A DNA stretch of 64,000 nt from Plastoroseomonas hellenica (lineage in GTDB: Bacteria > Pseudomonadota > Alphaproteobacteria > Acetobacterales > Acetobacteraceae), in assembly GCF_018129085.1 (NCBI RefSeq), contig NZ_JAAGBB010000016.1, forward strand, positions 62,001 to 126,000, given 5' to 3'. Of this stretch, positions 1 through 8,215 are shown piece by piece (position 1 is the stretch's first letter; every line of letters begins with the position of its first letter). The notes below the pieces were generated by a model, which had not been told where the DNA came from, ran no database searches, and saw only the letters and a program-made list of their open reading frames with translations. A program made the translations under genes and the position numbers.

Positions 1-2
1 GA

Positions 3-38
3 CGGGATATCGAGCGCGCGCTGGGTGGATTGATCTGA
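3..38 (+). CDS. possible 3' end of a gene cut by the window edge
   Basis: One plus-strand frame reads eleven plausible residues (RDIERALGGLI) from the left edge and then a TGA. Nothing else in the first 132 bases looks coding. This could be the tail of a gene lying mostly outside the window, but the stretch is too short to judge; the other frames are not excluded. Confidence 0.25.
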   Translation, partial: RDIERALGGLI

Positions 39-132
39 TCCTGCGGCAGGACGGCCCCGCCCTGGCCGCCGGTCGTCAGCCTCGGTTGCGCGGTGCAGGA
101 TGGCGCATCGCGGGATGAAGGCCTGACCATCC

Positions 133-864
133 ATGTGCACTGTCGTCATCCTGCGCCGCCCCGGCCACGCCTGGTCGCTGCTGCTCGCGGCCAATCGTGA
201 CGAGCGTCTGGACCGCGCCTGGGATCCGCCGGCGGCCCATTGGCCGAACCGGCGCGGCGTGGTCGGCGGCCGAGACGCCACGGCCGGCGGAACCTGGCAG
301 GCGCTATCACCACGGGGCGTGGTGGCCGCGGTGCTGAATCGCCCCGGCAGCCTCGGCCCGGCTGCCGGCAAGCGGTCGCGCGGCGAATTGCCGCTGCTGG
401 CCCTGGAAGCCGAATCCGCGGCGGCCGGGGCGGCACGTGTCGCCACCCTGGATGCCAGTGACTGGCGGCCGTTCAACCTCGTGATCGCCGATGCCGCCAG
501 CGCCTGGTTCGTCCGGGGCACCGGCAGCGGGCGCGCCGAAGCCATGCCGCTGCCCGCAGGCATCAGCATGGTTACCGCGCATGACCCGAATGACCTCGGC
601 AGCCCCCGCACCCGGCGTCACCTGCCGCGCTTCCGCGCAGTGCCGCCCCCAGTGCCGGAACGGGGCGACTGGGAGAGCTGGACGGCGTTGCTGCGCGACG
701 GCAGCTACGACCCGGCAATCGGCCGCGCCGAAACGCTGGCGGTTCCGCCCACCAATGGCTTCGGTACGGTCTGCTCCTCCTTGCTGGCGCTTGGCGCCGG
801 CGGGGAGCGTCAATGGCTCTTCGCCGCAGCCGCCGGGGCCGCCTTCACGCCGGTCGTCATCTAA
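133..864 (+). CDS. NRDE-family protein (TANGO2-like)
   Basis: A 243-residue protein starting MCTVVIL and carrying the family-defining Asn-Arg-Asp-Glu motif (AANRDERLDRAW, about residues 19-30), followed by a GGRDATAGGTW segment typical of the NRDE/TANGO2 family. In this family the N-terminal Cys after Met is usually conserved and may act as an Ntn-type nucleophile, as it is present here; the biochemical role in bacteria is not established. No signal peptide or membrane segment is visible. The ATG at 133 is the best start because the NRDE fold begins right at the N terminus. It converges with the small minus-strand gene ending at 874, so it is probably transcribed alone or with whatever lies to the left of the window. 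Confidence 0.85.
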   Translation: MCTVVILRRPGHAWSLLLAANRDERLDRAWDPPAAHWPNRRGVVGGRDATAGGTWQALSPRGVVAAVLNRPGSLGPAAGKRSRGELPLLALEAESAAAGAARVATLDASDWRPFNLVIADAASAWFVRGTGSGRAEAMPLPAGISMVTAHDPNDLGSPRTRRHLPRFRAVPPPVPERGDWESWTALLRDGSYDPAIGRAETLAVPPTNGFGTVCSSLLALGAGGERQWLFAAAAGAAFTPVVI

Positions 865-873
865 CGAACGGGA

Positions 874-1161
874 TCAGCGCTCCTGCGCTTCCGGGTGCTT
901 CAGCATCCAGAGGCGCTCATGCGCGGCGACCAGGCTCTCTATATTGCGGCGTCGGTTGGAATCCGGTGATACGACGCGGCGCGTGAGCATGGTCTCCAGA
1001 ATACGCAGCAGATCCTCGGCGACCTCGTAGTCCGCCTGGTCACAGGCGTGGTGAAAGGCGATCAGGATCTTGTCCGACAAGCGTCTGGTATGGCGGGGCG
1101 CGAAGCTCCCGCCGCGCTCTTCGGCCACGACGCCGTCCCCGGCTACCTCGTCCTCAGCCAT
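874..1161 (-). CDS. small conserved hypothetical protein
   Basis: A 95-residue soluble protein. The N-terminal third is acidic and Gly-rich. The remainder is a predicted helical stretch (SDKILIAFHHACDQADYEVA, then a leucine-rich helix and a basic RRRNIESLVAAHERLW segment) suggestive of a small helical-hairpin protein. I recall similar short proteins in Rhodospirillales genomes without assigned function, but cannot name the family. It is read toward the NRDE gene, separated by 9 bp, and lies about 176 bp downstream of the SCO1-type gene on the same strand. The internal codon pattern and clean helix periodicity make it more likely real than a shadow. Confidence 0.6.
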   Translation of the reverse strand: MAEDEVAGDGVVAEERGGSFAPRHTRRLSDKILIAFHHACDQADYEVAEDLLRILETMLTRRVVSPDSNRRRNIESLVAAHERLWMLKHPEAQER

Positions 1162-1337
1162 CCGTCACCTTTTCGGGGAATTCCCGTTCGCGATCAAGCC
1201 GTTGCGGTTCAGCCTGCGCACGCTTTCGCGCCCGCGGCCGATTCCGGCGTGGCATCATCGACGCTTCCGTCCAACAAAACCATACATTGCATCGCCCTGC
1301 CACGCGCCGCGATCGGCTTCACAACCGCCGGAGCAGG

Positions 1338-2030
1338 TCAGCCGGCCCTGCCTCCGAGCTGGCCGCGGATCGCCCTGGCCATGTCCTCCGGCGAAGTCTG
1401 GGGGCGGAACAGGCTGCGTACCCGCCCGTCGGGGCCGGTCAGGTAGATGAAGCTCGAATGGTCCATCAGGTAGTCGGTGGCATTGGCTGGCGTGACCTTG
1501 GCGTAGTAGACGCGGAAGGCTCGCGCCGCCTGCGCCACCTGCTCCGTCGTGCCGGTGAGCCCGACCAGGCGCGGATGGAAGCGCGCGACATAGTCCGCGA
1601 GCTGCTCCGGCCTGTCCCGGTCGGGGTCGATCGTGATGAAGATCGGCGTCACCCGGGCGGCATCCGCGCCGAGCAGGTCGACCGCCGCCGCCATGGCGCC
1701 AAGCTCGGTCGGGCAGACATCGGGGCAGAAGGTGAAGCCGAAATAGATCAGGCTGAAGCCGCCGGCATAGTCGCGCTCGGTCACCGCGCGCCCGCTCTGA
1801 TCGGTCAATGCATAGGCGCCACCGAGGGCCATGCCCTGCGGCATCTGCACGCCGCCGGCGGAGGGTGCCGGCATATCGGCCCCGGCGATGCCGGCCAGCC
1901 GCCGCACGAAGGCCTCCGCCACGCCTTCGCCCGGCGCCCGCCCCATCCAGGCGAGCCCCCAAAGCCCCCCGAGCAGCACGAGGAGGGCGAGGGCGACATA
2001 GCGGACGATGCGCAGCATGGCCGGGGACAT
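1338..2030 (-). CDS. SCO1/SenC/PrrC-family copper chaperone
   Basis: About 230 residues: a short N-terminal transmembrane anchor (ALALLVLLGGLWGLAWM), then a thioredoxin-fold domain facing the periplasm. The copper-binding CPDVCP motif is present, and the distal histidine lies in MDHSSFIYLTG, matching the CxxxC plus His ligand set of SCO proteins. The family delivers copper to the CuA centre of cytochrome c oxidase and acts in redox sensing. The ATG at 2030 is chosen over an upstream ATG at 2054 because it puts a short basic segment before the membrane helix. It lies downstream of nrdB on the same strand with an 86-bp gap. No cytochrome oxidase genes are nearby. Confidence 0.88.
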   Translation of the reverse strand: MSPAMLRIVRYVALALLVLLGGLWGLAWMGRAPGEGVAEAFVRRLAGIAGADMPAPSAGGVQMPQGMALGGAYALTDQSGRAVTERDYAGGFSLIYFGFTFCPDVCPTELGAMAAAVDLLGADAARVTPIFITIDPDRDRPEQLADYVARFHPRLVGLTGTTEQVAQAARAFRVYYAKVTPANATDYLMDHSSFIYLTGPDGRVRSLFRPQTSPEDMARAIRGQLGGRAG

Positions 2031-2116
2031 AGGCCGCCCCGCCGCACGCCGCAAGCACGCCTCAGGGGGCCGTCAGGCGCTGGGCGGCCTGCCGCCGCCC
2101 ATGGCCATCCAACAGC

Positions 2117-3178
2117 TCAGTGCCGCTCCTGCCCCAGGATCTCGCCCTCCGGCTGCGGCGTGCCGAAGGTCTGATCGGCGAAGGCCTCTTCCCAGGTGCC
2201 GGCCGTGCTGGCCTTCGAATACTCGGTGGCGCGATTCTCGAAGAAGTTGGTGTGCTCCACCGCATTCAGCATCTCGTCGAGCCACGGCAGCGGATTCTTC
2301 TCGATATGATAGAGCGGCTGCAGGCCGAGCTGCTGCAACCGGCGATCGGCGATGAAGCGGATGTATTCCTTGGTCTGCCCCGCATCGAGGCCCTGCACGC
2401 CGCCCAATTCGAAGGCGAGGTCGATGAAAGCGTCCTCGTGGTCGACAATGGTCGCGCAGATCAGATAGAGGTCGCGCTTCAGCTCCTCCGTCCAGATCTC
2501 CGGGTTCTCCTGCACGAAGGTGCGGAACAGCCGGATGACGGAGAGGCAGTGCAGCGTCTCGTCGCGCACCGACCAGGACACGATCTGGCCCATGCCCTTC
2601 ATTTTGTTGAAGCGTGGGAAATTCATCAGGATCGCGAAGGATGCAAAGAGCTGCAGCCCCTCGGTGAAGGCCCCGAAGGCAGCCAGCGTCTTCGCGATCT
2701 CGGTTTTGTTCTCAACCGAGAAGCCCTGCATGTAGTCGTACTTGTCCTTCATCTCTTTGTACTTAAGGAAGGCCGTATACTCGATCTCGGGCATGCCGAT
2801 GGTGTCGAGCAGGTGCGAATAGGCCGCGATGTGGATGGTTTCGATGTTCGAAAAGGCGGACAGCATCATCAGCACTTCGGTCGGCTTGAAGACCTGGCTG
2901 TAATGCTTCATGTAACAGTTGTTCACCTCGACATCCGCCTGGGTGAAGAAGCGGAAGATCTGGGTGAGGAGGTTGCGCTCGCCGTCCGTGAGGTTCTTCT
3001 GCCAGTCCTTCACGTCATCGGCCATCGGCACCTCTTCCGGCAGCCAATGGACCCGCTGCTGGGTCAGCCAGGCGTCGTAAGCCCAAGGGTAACGGAAGGG
3101 CTTGTAGACAGGGTTCGCGGTCAGCAGATCGAAGCGGATGGGCAGCTCATCCTGCGGGGGGGTCATGCCGTCGGCCAT
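2117..3178 (-). CDS. nrdB: class Ia-type ribonucleotide reductase beta subunit (NrdB)
   Basis: A 353-residue ribonucleotide reductase small subunit, which houses the di-iron centre and tyrosyl radical used to reduce ribonucleotides to deoxyribonucleotides. Visible ligands include the Asp in TQADVEV (about residue 82), Glu113 and His116 in NIETIHIAAY, and the later Glu residues in FTEGLQLF and DETLHCL; Tyr120 is placed where the radical tyrosine is expected (E-x2-H-x3-Y). The ATG at 3178 is preferred to a longer frame because AGGAAAGG lies about 9 bases upstream and the family's N-terminal sequence starts there. The alpha subunit gene nrdA is not in the window, so the two subunits are not adjacent. 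An NrdR-box-like sequence lies about 110 bp upstream. Confidence 0.92.
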   Translation of the reverse strand: MADGMTPPQDELPIRFDLLTANPVYKPFRYPWAYDAWLTQQRVHWLPEEVPMADDVKDWQKNLTDGERNLLTQIFRFFTQADVEVNNCYMKHYSQVFKPTEVLMMLSAFSNIETIHIAAYSHLLDTIGMPEIEYTAFLKYKEMKDKYDYMQGFSVENKTEIAKTLAAFGAFTEGLQLFASFAILMNFPRFNKMKGMGQIVSWSVRDETLHCLSVIRLFRTFVQENPEIWTEELKRDLYLICATIVDHEDAFIDLAFELGGVQGLDAGQTKEYIRFIADRRLQQLGLQPLYHIEKNPLPWLDEMLNAVEHTNFFENRATEYSKASTAGTWEEAFADQTFGTPQPEGEILGQERH

Positions 3179-3289
3179 GGGGGCGCCTTTCCTGCGACAG
3201 GGCCGCCCCTGCCAGGCGGAACCCTTCGAATCCGATGCCCGGATTATGCGATCGCTGCCGATGGCCCGCAAGGGCGACAGCCGCGAGCC

Positions 3290-3305
3290 TTACAATATCT
3301 AGTGG
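3290..3305. promoter_or_regulatory. candidate NrdR box upstream of nrdB
   Basis: The 16-mer TTACAATATCTAGTGG is unusually AT-rich for this region. It matches 12 of 16 positions of the NrdR-box consensus as I remember it (ACACWATATATWGTGT form). NrdR represses ribonucleotide reductase genes, usually through a pair of boxes about three helical turns apart. I could not find a convincing second box, so this stays tentative. It sits in the divergent region between nrdB and the GGDEF-EAL gene. Confidence 0.35.
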
Positions 3306-5645
3306 TTGAACTCGTCAGGAGACCACCATCTGTTGATCAGGAACCCTTTCAAGGCGAGATCTCGGGATCCGGGTGTGCCGCAGCGCACAGCGGCCAGCCG
3401 CACCGCGGCGAAACCATTGACAATTCAAGGCGGCGCTGCGGACAATCCCGCCGCCCGGACAGCACCGCGGCACCGCAGCGGGCAGGCCCAAGCCTTGGAC
3501 GTCCACCCTCCATCCCTCCTGATCGTGGACGACCAGGACATCAACCGGCGTGTCTACGCCAAGCTCGCCGCCACGGTGGCGGAGGGCGTGCGCGTCACCG
3601 CCTTCGGGGACCCCGGCGCCGCCTTCGCCTGGCTCGAGGAAAACCAGCCCGACGTCATCATCACCGACTACCGCATGCCGGGCATGGACGGGGCTGAATT
3701 CACCCGCCGCGTCCGGGCCATGCCGCATGGCGCCGATGTGCCGATCGTCGTCATCACCGTCTACAACGACCGCCGCTTCCGGCTGGATGCGCTCGACGCC
3801 GGCGCCACGGATTTCCTGCTGAGCCCGGTCGATCATTCGGAGTTCGGCGCCCGGATCCGCAACCTCATCGCGCTGAACGCCCATCGCCAGATGCTGCGCC
3901 GCCAGGCGAGCGCGCTGCAGCGGGAGCTCGACGACAGCGAGCGTTCCCGCCAGCGCCTGCTGCACGACAGCCGCGAGGCGCTCGCCCAGGTCATCGACAC
4001 CCTGCCCGCGCTGATCAGCGCGACCGGGCCTGACGGCCGCTGCGTCTTCGTCAATGCCAACCTCGCCGCCGCCCTCGGCCACGCGCCGGCCGACATCATC
4101 GGCCAGGATATGGCGGAGCTGCTCGGCGAACGCGGCGCCCGGTCCCGCGACGCCGATCGGATGGTGCTGGAACGCGGCGCCCCGCTGCCGAACTACGAAG
4201 AGGAATTCCCTGACCGGGACGGAAGGATGCGGGTCTTCCTGACCGCCAAGGCGCCGCTGCGCGACGCGGCGGGCGAGCTGGTGGCGGTGCTGACCTCCTC
4301 AGTCGACATCACCGAACGCAAGCTGGCCGAGACGCGGCTGCACCACCTCGCCCACCATGACAGCCTGACCGACCTGCCCAATCGGTTCTTCCTGACCGAG
4401 CGCCTGCCACGCGGCCGCCAGCACAGCCGGCGTGGCGACCAGCGCATGGCGCTGCACTTCCTCGATCTCGACCGCTTCAAGACCGTGAACGACGTCTTCG
4501 GCCACCATGTCGGCGACGGCGTGCTGCGCGCCATCGCCCGCCGGCTGCTCGGGCTGGTGCGGAGCGGCGACGTGGTCGCGCGCCTCGGCGGTGACGAATT
4601 CGCCGTGCTGCAGAACGGCGTCAGCTCCCCTGACGAAGCCGCGGCGCTGGCCGAGCGAATCGCCGAGGCAGTCTCCCGCCCCTTCCTGATCGAAGGGCGG
4701 GAGGTCGTGGTCGGCAGCTCGATCGGGATCGCGCTCTATCCGCGCGATGGCCTCTCCGCGGACGAGCTGCTGCGCCGCGGCGACCTCGCGATGTATCAGG
4801 CCAAGGCCGATGGTGGCGGCAGCTTCCGGTTCTTCGAGGCCGGCATGGACGCCAGTGCCCGCCGGCTGATGATCCTCGAGACCGATCTGCGCTCCGGCCT
4901 TGCCCGCAACGAATTCGTGCTGCTGTATCAGCCGCAGCTCTCGCTGCGCACCCGCCGGATCGTCGGCGTGGAGGCGCTGATCCGCTGGCAGCAGCCGGAC
5001 GGCATCCTGCTCGAGCCCAAGGATTTCCTGCCGCTCGCCGAAGAAACCGGGCTGATCCGCCCGCTCGGCGCCTGGGTGCTGCAGGAGGCCTGCCGCCAGG
5101 CGGCGCAATGGAACATGCCGGGGTCCCCGCCGCTTCGGGTCGCGGTCAACATCTCGCCGCTCCAGCTCCGCGGCGCCGACCTCGTCCGCACGGTGCAGAC
5201 GGTGCTCGCCGAAAGCGGCCTCGATCCCACCCGGCTCGACCTGGAGCTGACCGAGAGCGCCGTGATCCGCGATGCCGATGGCGTGGCGGAGACGCTCGCG
5301 CAGTTGCGCTCACTCGGCCTCCGGATCTCGATTGATGATTTCGGCACCGGCTATTCGGCGCTGTCCTATGTGCGGCGCCTGCCCGTCGACCGGCTGAAGA
5401 TCGACCGCTCCTTCGTCGAAAACCTGCGCCCCGGCAGTGCCGATGCGGCGATCATCGGCGCCATCGTGGCGCTTGGCCACAACCTCCACCTCGAAGTCGC
5501 CGCCGAGGGCGTCGAGACCGAGGAGCAGGTGCGCGAACTCGCCGCCTGCGGCTGCGATGAGGTGCAAGGCTATCATGTCGGCCGTCCGATGAGCGCCGCG
5601 GCGCTGTCGGAGCTGGTGCTCGACATGGCCGCACCGGACGCATGA
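3306..5645 (+). CDS. response regulator REC-PAS-GGDEF-EAL, probable output of the RpfC-like kinase
   Basis: A protein of up to 779 residues. Order: a poorly conserved N-terminal stretch (about 1-68), receiver (70-190; phospho-acceptor Asp121 in IITDYRMPGMDG), coiled linker, PAS (222-335), GGDEF (345-510, intact RLGGDEF) and EAL (525-775, with VEALIRW, ELTES, DDFGTGYSAL, LKIDRSF and AEGVET all present). Both cyclic-di-GMP synthase and phosphodiesterase motifs look intact. The receiver's usual Lys-Pro near its end is Ser-Pro (FLLSPVDHSEF). The start is uncertain: only TTG codons are in frame before the receiver (3306, 3333, about 3495), and AGGAG at 3317 favours 3333. The stop overlaps the RpfC-like gene by ATGA, so the two are co-translated and very likely form a phosphorelay pair. 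Confidence 0.9.
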   Translation: MNSSGDHHLLIRNPFKARSRDPGVPQRTAASRTAAKPLTIQGGAADNPAARTAPRHRSGQAQALDVHPPSLLIVDDQDINRRVYAKLAATVAEGVRVTAFGDPGAAFAWLEENQPDVIITDYRMPGMDGAEFTRRVRAMPHGADVPIVVITVYNDRRFRLDALDAGATDFLLSPVDHSEFGARIRNLIALNAHRQMLRRQASALQRELDDSERSRQRLLHDSREALAQVIDTLPALISATGPDGRCVFVNANLAAALGHAPADIIGQDMAELLGERGARSRDADRMVLERGAPLPNYEEEFPDRDGRMRVFLTAKAPLRDAAGELVAVLTSSVDITERKLAETRLHHLAHHDSLTDLPNRFFLTERLPRGRQHSRRGDQRMALHFLDLDRFKTVNDVFGHHVGDGVLRAIARRLLGLVRSGDVVARLGGDEFAVLQNGVSSPDEAAALAERIAEAVSRPFLIEGREVVVGSSIGIALYPRDGLSADELLRRGDLAMYQAKADGGGSFRFFEAGMDASARRLMILETDLRSGLARNEFVLLYQPQLSLRTRRIVGVEALIRWQQPDGILLEPKDFLPLAEETGLIRPLGAWVLQEACRQAAQWNMPGSPPLRVAVNISPLQLRGADLVRTVQTVLAESGLDPTRLDLELTESAVIRDADGVAETLAQLRSLGLRISIDDFGTGYSALSYVRRLPVDRLKIDRSFVENLRPGSADAAIIGAIVALGHNLHLEVAAEGVETEEQVRELAACGCDEVQGYHVGRPMSAAALSELVLDMAAPDA

Positions 5646-8113
5646 GCACCGCGGACACACCCGTTCCGATGCGGCGCCGGCTGTTGCGCGCCATTCTCGG
5701 TGGCCGCCCCGATACCGAGATGGAGATGGGCCTCAACCGCCTCGTCTTCTCGGCGATGATCGCCGCCTATGTCTTCCTGACGGACGCGACGTCCGACACC
5801 ATCCGCATCCTCTCGGTGGTCTACGCGACGCTCGGCATCGCCATCTACCTGCATATCCGCGCGCTGCCGGGGAGCAATACCGCACGGCGCACGGTCGCGC
5901 TTTTCACCGACATCGGCATCCTGTCGCTGGCGTTGCATGACGGCGGCGAGGCGATGTCGCTGCTGTTCCCGCTCTATCTCTGGATCACGCTCGGCTTCGG
6001 CTTCCGCTACGGCCTCGGCTGGCTCTATGCCGCCATGACGATGTCGGCCGGCTGCTTCGCGGCCGTCATGCTCACCACCCCCTTCTGGTACGGTCAGACG
6101 CATCTCTCGGCCGGGTTGCTGATCGGCCTCGTGGTCGTGCCTGCCTATGCCGGCACGCTGATCCGCAAGCTTTCCTCAGCCACGCGCCTCGCCGAGGCGG
6201 CGAACCGCGCCAAGAGCGTCTTTCTCGCCGGCGTCAGCCATGAGCTGCGCACCCCGCTCAACGCCATCATCGGCATGGGTGCGATGCTGCGCACCACCCG
6301 CCTCGACCAGGAGCAGCGCGAGATGGCGCGCACCGTGGACGGGGCCGCGCGATCGCTGCTGTCGCTGATCGAAGGCGTCCTCGATTTCTCCCGCGTCGAA
6401 TCCGGTGCCACTGCCACCCGGATCGAACGTGTGGAGCTGCCGCACCTGCTGAGCGAGGCGGAGCGCCTGCTCTCCGGCCAGGCCCAGGAGAAGGGGCTGG
6501 AACTGTCCTTCCACATCACGCCCCGGGTGCCGCTGGCGATCGAATCCGATCCGCGCCACCTGATGGCGATCCTGCTCAACCTCGCCGGCAACGGCCTGAA
6601 GTTCACCGAGGCCGGTGGCGTCGTCATCGCCTTCGATGCGGAACCGCTGACCGATGAAGGGCGCCTGCTGCTGCGTTGCGAGGTGTCCGACACCGGCATC
6701 GGCATCCCGACCGAAGCCCAGACACGCATCTTCGAGAGCTTCACCCAGGCCGATCCCACCATCCTGCACCGCTATGGCGGCACCGGCCTCGGCCTCTCGA
6801 TCTGCCGCCGCCTGATCACCGCCATGGACGGCATGATCGGCGTGCGCAGCCGGACCGGCGAGGGCAGCACCTTCTGGTTCACGCACACCGTCACCGCGTC
6901 GGACCCGCAGCCGGCAGTTCCCGGCAATGCCGCGCTGCTGCTGCTGCAACAGCCCGATGATCCCGCCGGGACGGCCTTGCAGGCCCGGCTTGTGGCCGCT
7001 GGCCATCGCGTACGGCCCTGCTCGACCGTCGAGGAGGCGGCCACCCTCTCCCGCCGCCTGATGCCGCAGGAAAGCCACGCATTGATCGTGCTCGGCCAGC
7101 GTCTTCCCGCGGGCATTCAGGCGACGGCCGGGTTGCCGGTGATCCTGGCGACGCCGGACGTGATGCCGGGGCTGCCGCCCCTCGCCCTTCGGCGCATCTG
7201 CCGCACGCGCCTGGCACCGGATGCCGATGACATCGCCTGGTCGCGCGCGCTCGGCGCGACCCTCGCCCCCGGGCAGCAGGAGGAAGCCGCGCGGCCGCTG
7301 CCGGTCAGCGCCATCTCCCGCGCCATCCTGGTGGCAGACGACAATCGCATGAATCGACGCGTGCTCAGCACCATTCTCGAACGCGCGGGCCATCGGGTGC
7401 TGCTGGCCAATGACGGCGAGCAGGCGCTCGACATGCTCGAGGCCGGCAGCATCGATCTTGCGATCCTGGACCTCAACATGCCGGTGATGGACGGGCTGGA
7501 GGTGGTCAAGCTGCACCGCTTCACCACGCTCGGGCGCCGGCAGTTGCCGATCATCGCGTTGACCGCCGATGCGACGCCGGAAGCGGAGGCCCGCTGCAGG
7601 GAGGGTGGCTTCGACGCCTTCCTGCTGAAGCCCGTGGAACCGCGCAAACTTCTGGAGACGATCGACAGTATGATGACCGAGGTGACATCGGAGCCGCGGC
7701 CGGCGGTTGCCGATATCAGCGAGCATCCGCGCTGGCGTCCAGGCAACAGCACGATGCCGGCGCTGGATCCCAGCGTCATCGAAAGCCTGGTGGCACTGGG
7801 CGGCGCCGATTTCGTGCAGGAACTGGCCCAGGATTTCCTCACCGACGCGGCGGCGCATCTGGCATCCATGGGCGGAGCAGCAGAAGCCGCCGACGTCGTC
7901 GCCTTCCGATCGGCGGCGCATGCCATACGCAGCATCGCTGCCAATCTCGGAGCGCGCGCGGTCGAGGATTGCTGCCAGCGCGCCGAGCGCCTGCAATCCC
8001 GCGAGTTCGGCTCCGGCGCTCCGGCGGCGGTGGCGCGTATCGGCGCCGAGATCGAACGCGTCCGCCGGGCGATTGCCGATGCCGGCACCTTGCCGGCACA
8101 GACCAGCGGCTGA
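5642..8113 (+). CDS. rpfC: RpfC-like membrane hybrid histidine kinase (DSF sensor)
   Basis: An 823-residue sensor. Residues 30-175 hold about five membrane helices including LFPLYLWITLGFGFRYG, a stretch resembling the RpfC input domain. Then HisKA (His200 in FLAGVSHELRTPLN), HATPase (N box LLNLAGNGLKF, G boxes SDTGIGIP and GGTGLGLSI), a degenerate receiver-like segment (about 430-545), a full receiver (Asp610 in LAILDLNMPVMDG, Lys663 in LLKPV) and a C-terminal Hpt domain (His760 in AAHAIRSIAANLGA). This architecture is that of RpfC, which senses diffusible signal factor (DSF) fatty acids and relays phosphate to an output regulator. Coupling to the preceding REC-PAS-GGDEF-EAL gene and the convergent rpfF gene supports the call. 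The signal has not been shown, so a related fatty acid is possible. Confidence 0.85.
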   Translation: MSTADTPVPMRRRLLRAILGGRPDTEMEMGLNRLVFSAMIAAYVFLTDATSDTIRILSVVYATLGIAIYLHIRALPGSNTARRTVALFTDIGILSLALHDGGEAMSLLFPLYLWITLGFGFRYGLGWLYAAMTMSAGCFAAVMLTTPFWYGQTHLSAGLLIGLVVVPAYAGTLIRKLSSATRLAEAANRAKSVFLAGVSHELRTPLNAIIGMGAMLRTTRLDQEQREMARTVDGAARSLLSLIEGVLDFSRVESGATATRIERVELPHLLSEAERLLSGQAQEKGLELSFHITPRVPLAIESDPRHLMAILLNLAGNGLKFTEAGGVVIAFDAEPLTDEGRLLLRCEVSDTGIGIPTEAQTRIFESFTQADPTILHRYGGTGLGLSICRRLITAMDGMIGVRSRTGEGSTFWFTHTVTASDPQPAVPGNAALLLLQQPDDPAGTALQARLVAAGHRVRPCSTVEEAATLSRRLMPQESHALIVLGQRLPAGIQATAGLPVILATPDVMPGLPPLALRRICRTRLAPDADDIAWSRALGATLAPGQQEEAARPLPVSAISRAILVADDNRMNRRVLSTILERAGHRVLLANDGEQALDMLEAGSIDLAILDLNMPVMDGLEVVKLHRFTTLGRRQLPIIALTADATPEAEARCREGGFDAFLLKPVEPRKLLETIDSMMTEVTSEPRPAVADISEHPRWRPGNSTMPALDPSVIESLVALGGADFVQELAQDFLTDAAAHLASMGGAAEAADVVAFRSAAHAIRSIAANLGARAVEDCCQRAERLQSREFGSGAPAAVARIGAEIERVRRAIADAGTLPAQTSG

Positions 8114-8179
8114 TCGCCCACCGCGGATCGCATCAGCGGAAAGCGTGAAGCGCGTGACCGGGTCTGGGCTCCGGCCTCC

Positions 8180-8204
8180 GAGGGGGCGCCCGGCGCGCCC
8201 CCTC
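8180..8204. terminator. bidirectional hairpin between rpfC and rpfF
   Basis: A perfect 10-bp stem (GAGGGGGCGC with its complement) and 5-nt loop lies in the 102-bp gap between the convergent ends of the RpfC-like and RpfF genes. There is no T tract, so it may be a hairpin-type terminator or simply mRNA 3'-end protection for both transcripts. Confidence 0.5.
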
Positions 8205-8215
8205 CCGGTGAGTGC

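Noticed and set aside
1170..1200. GGGAATTCCC palindrome upstream of the small hypothetical gene
   Set aside because: A 10-bp restriction-site-like palindrome is expected by chance in 64 kb and has no supporting context.
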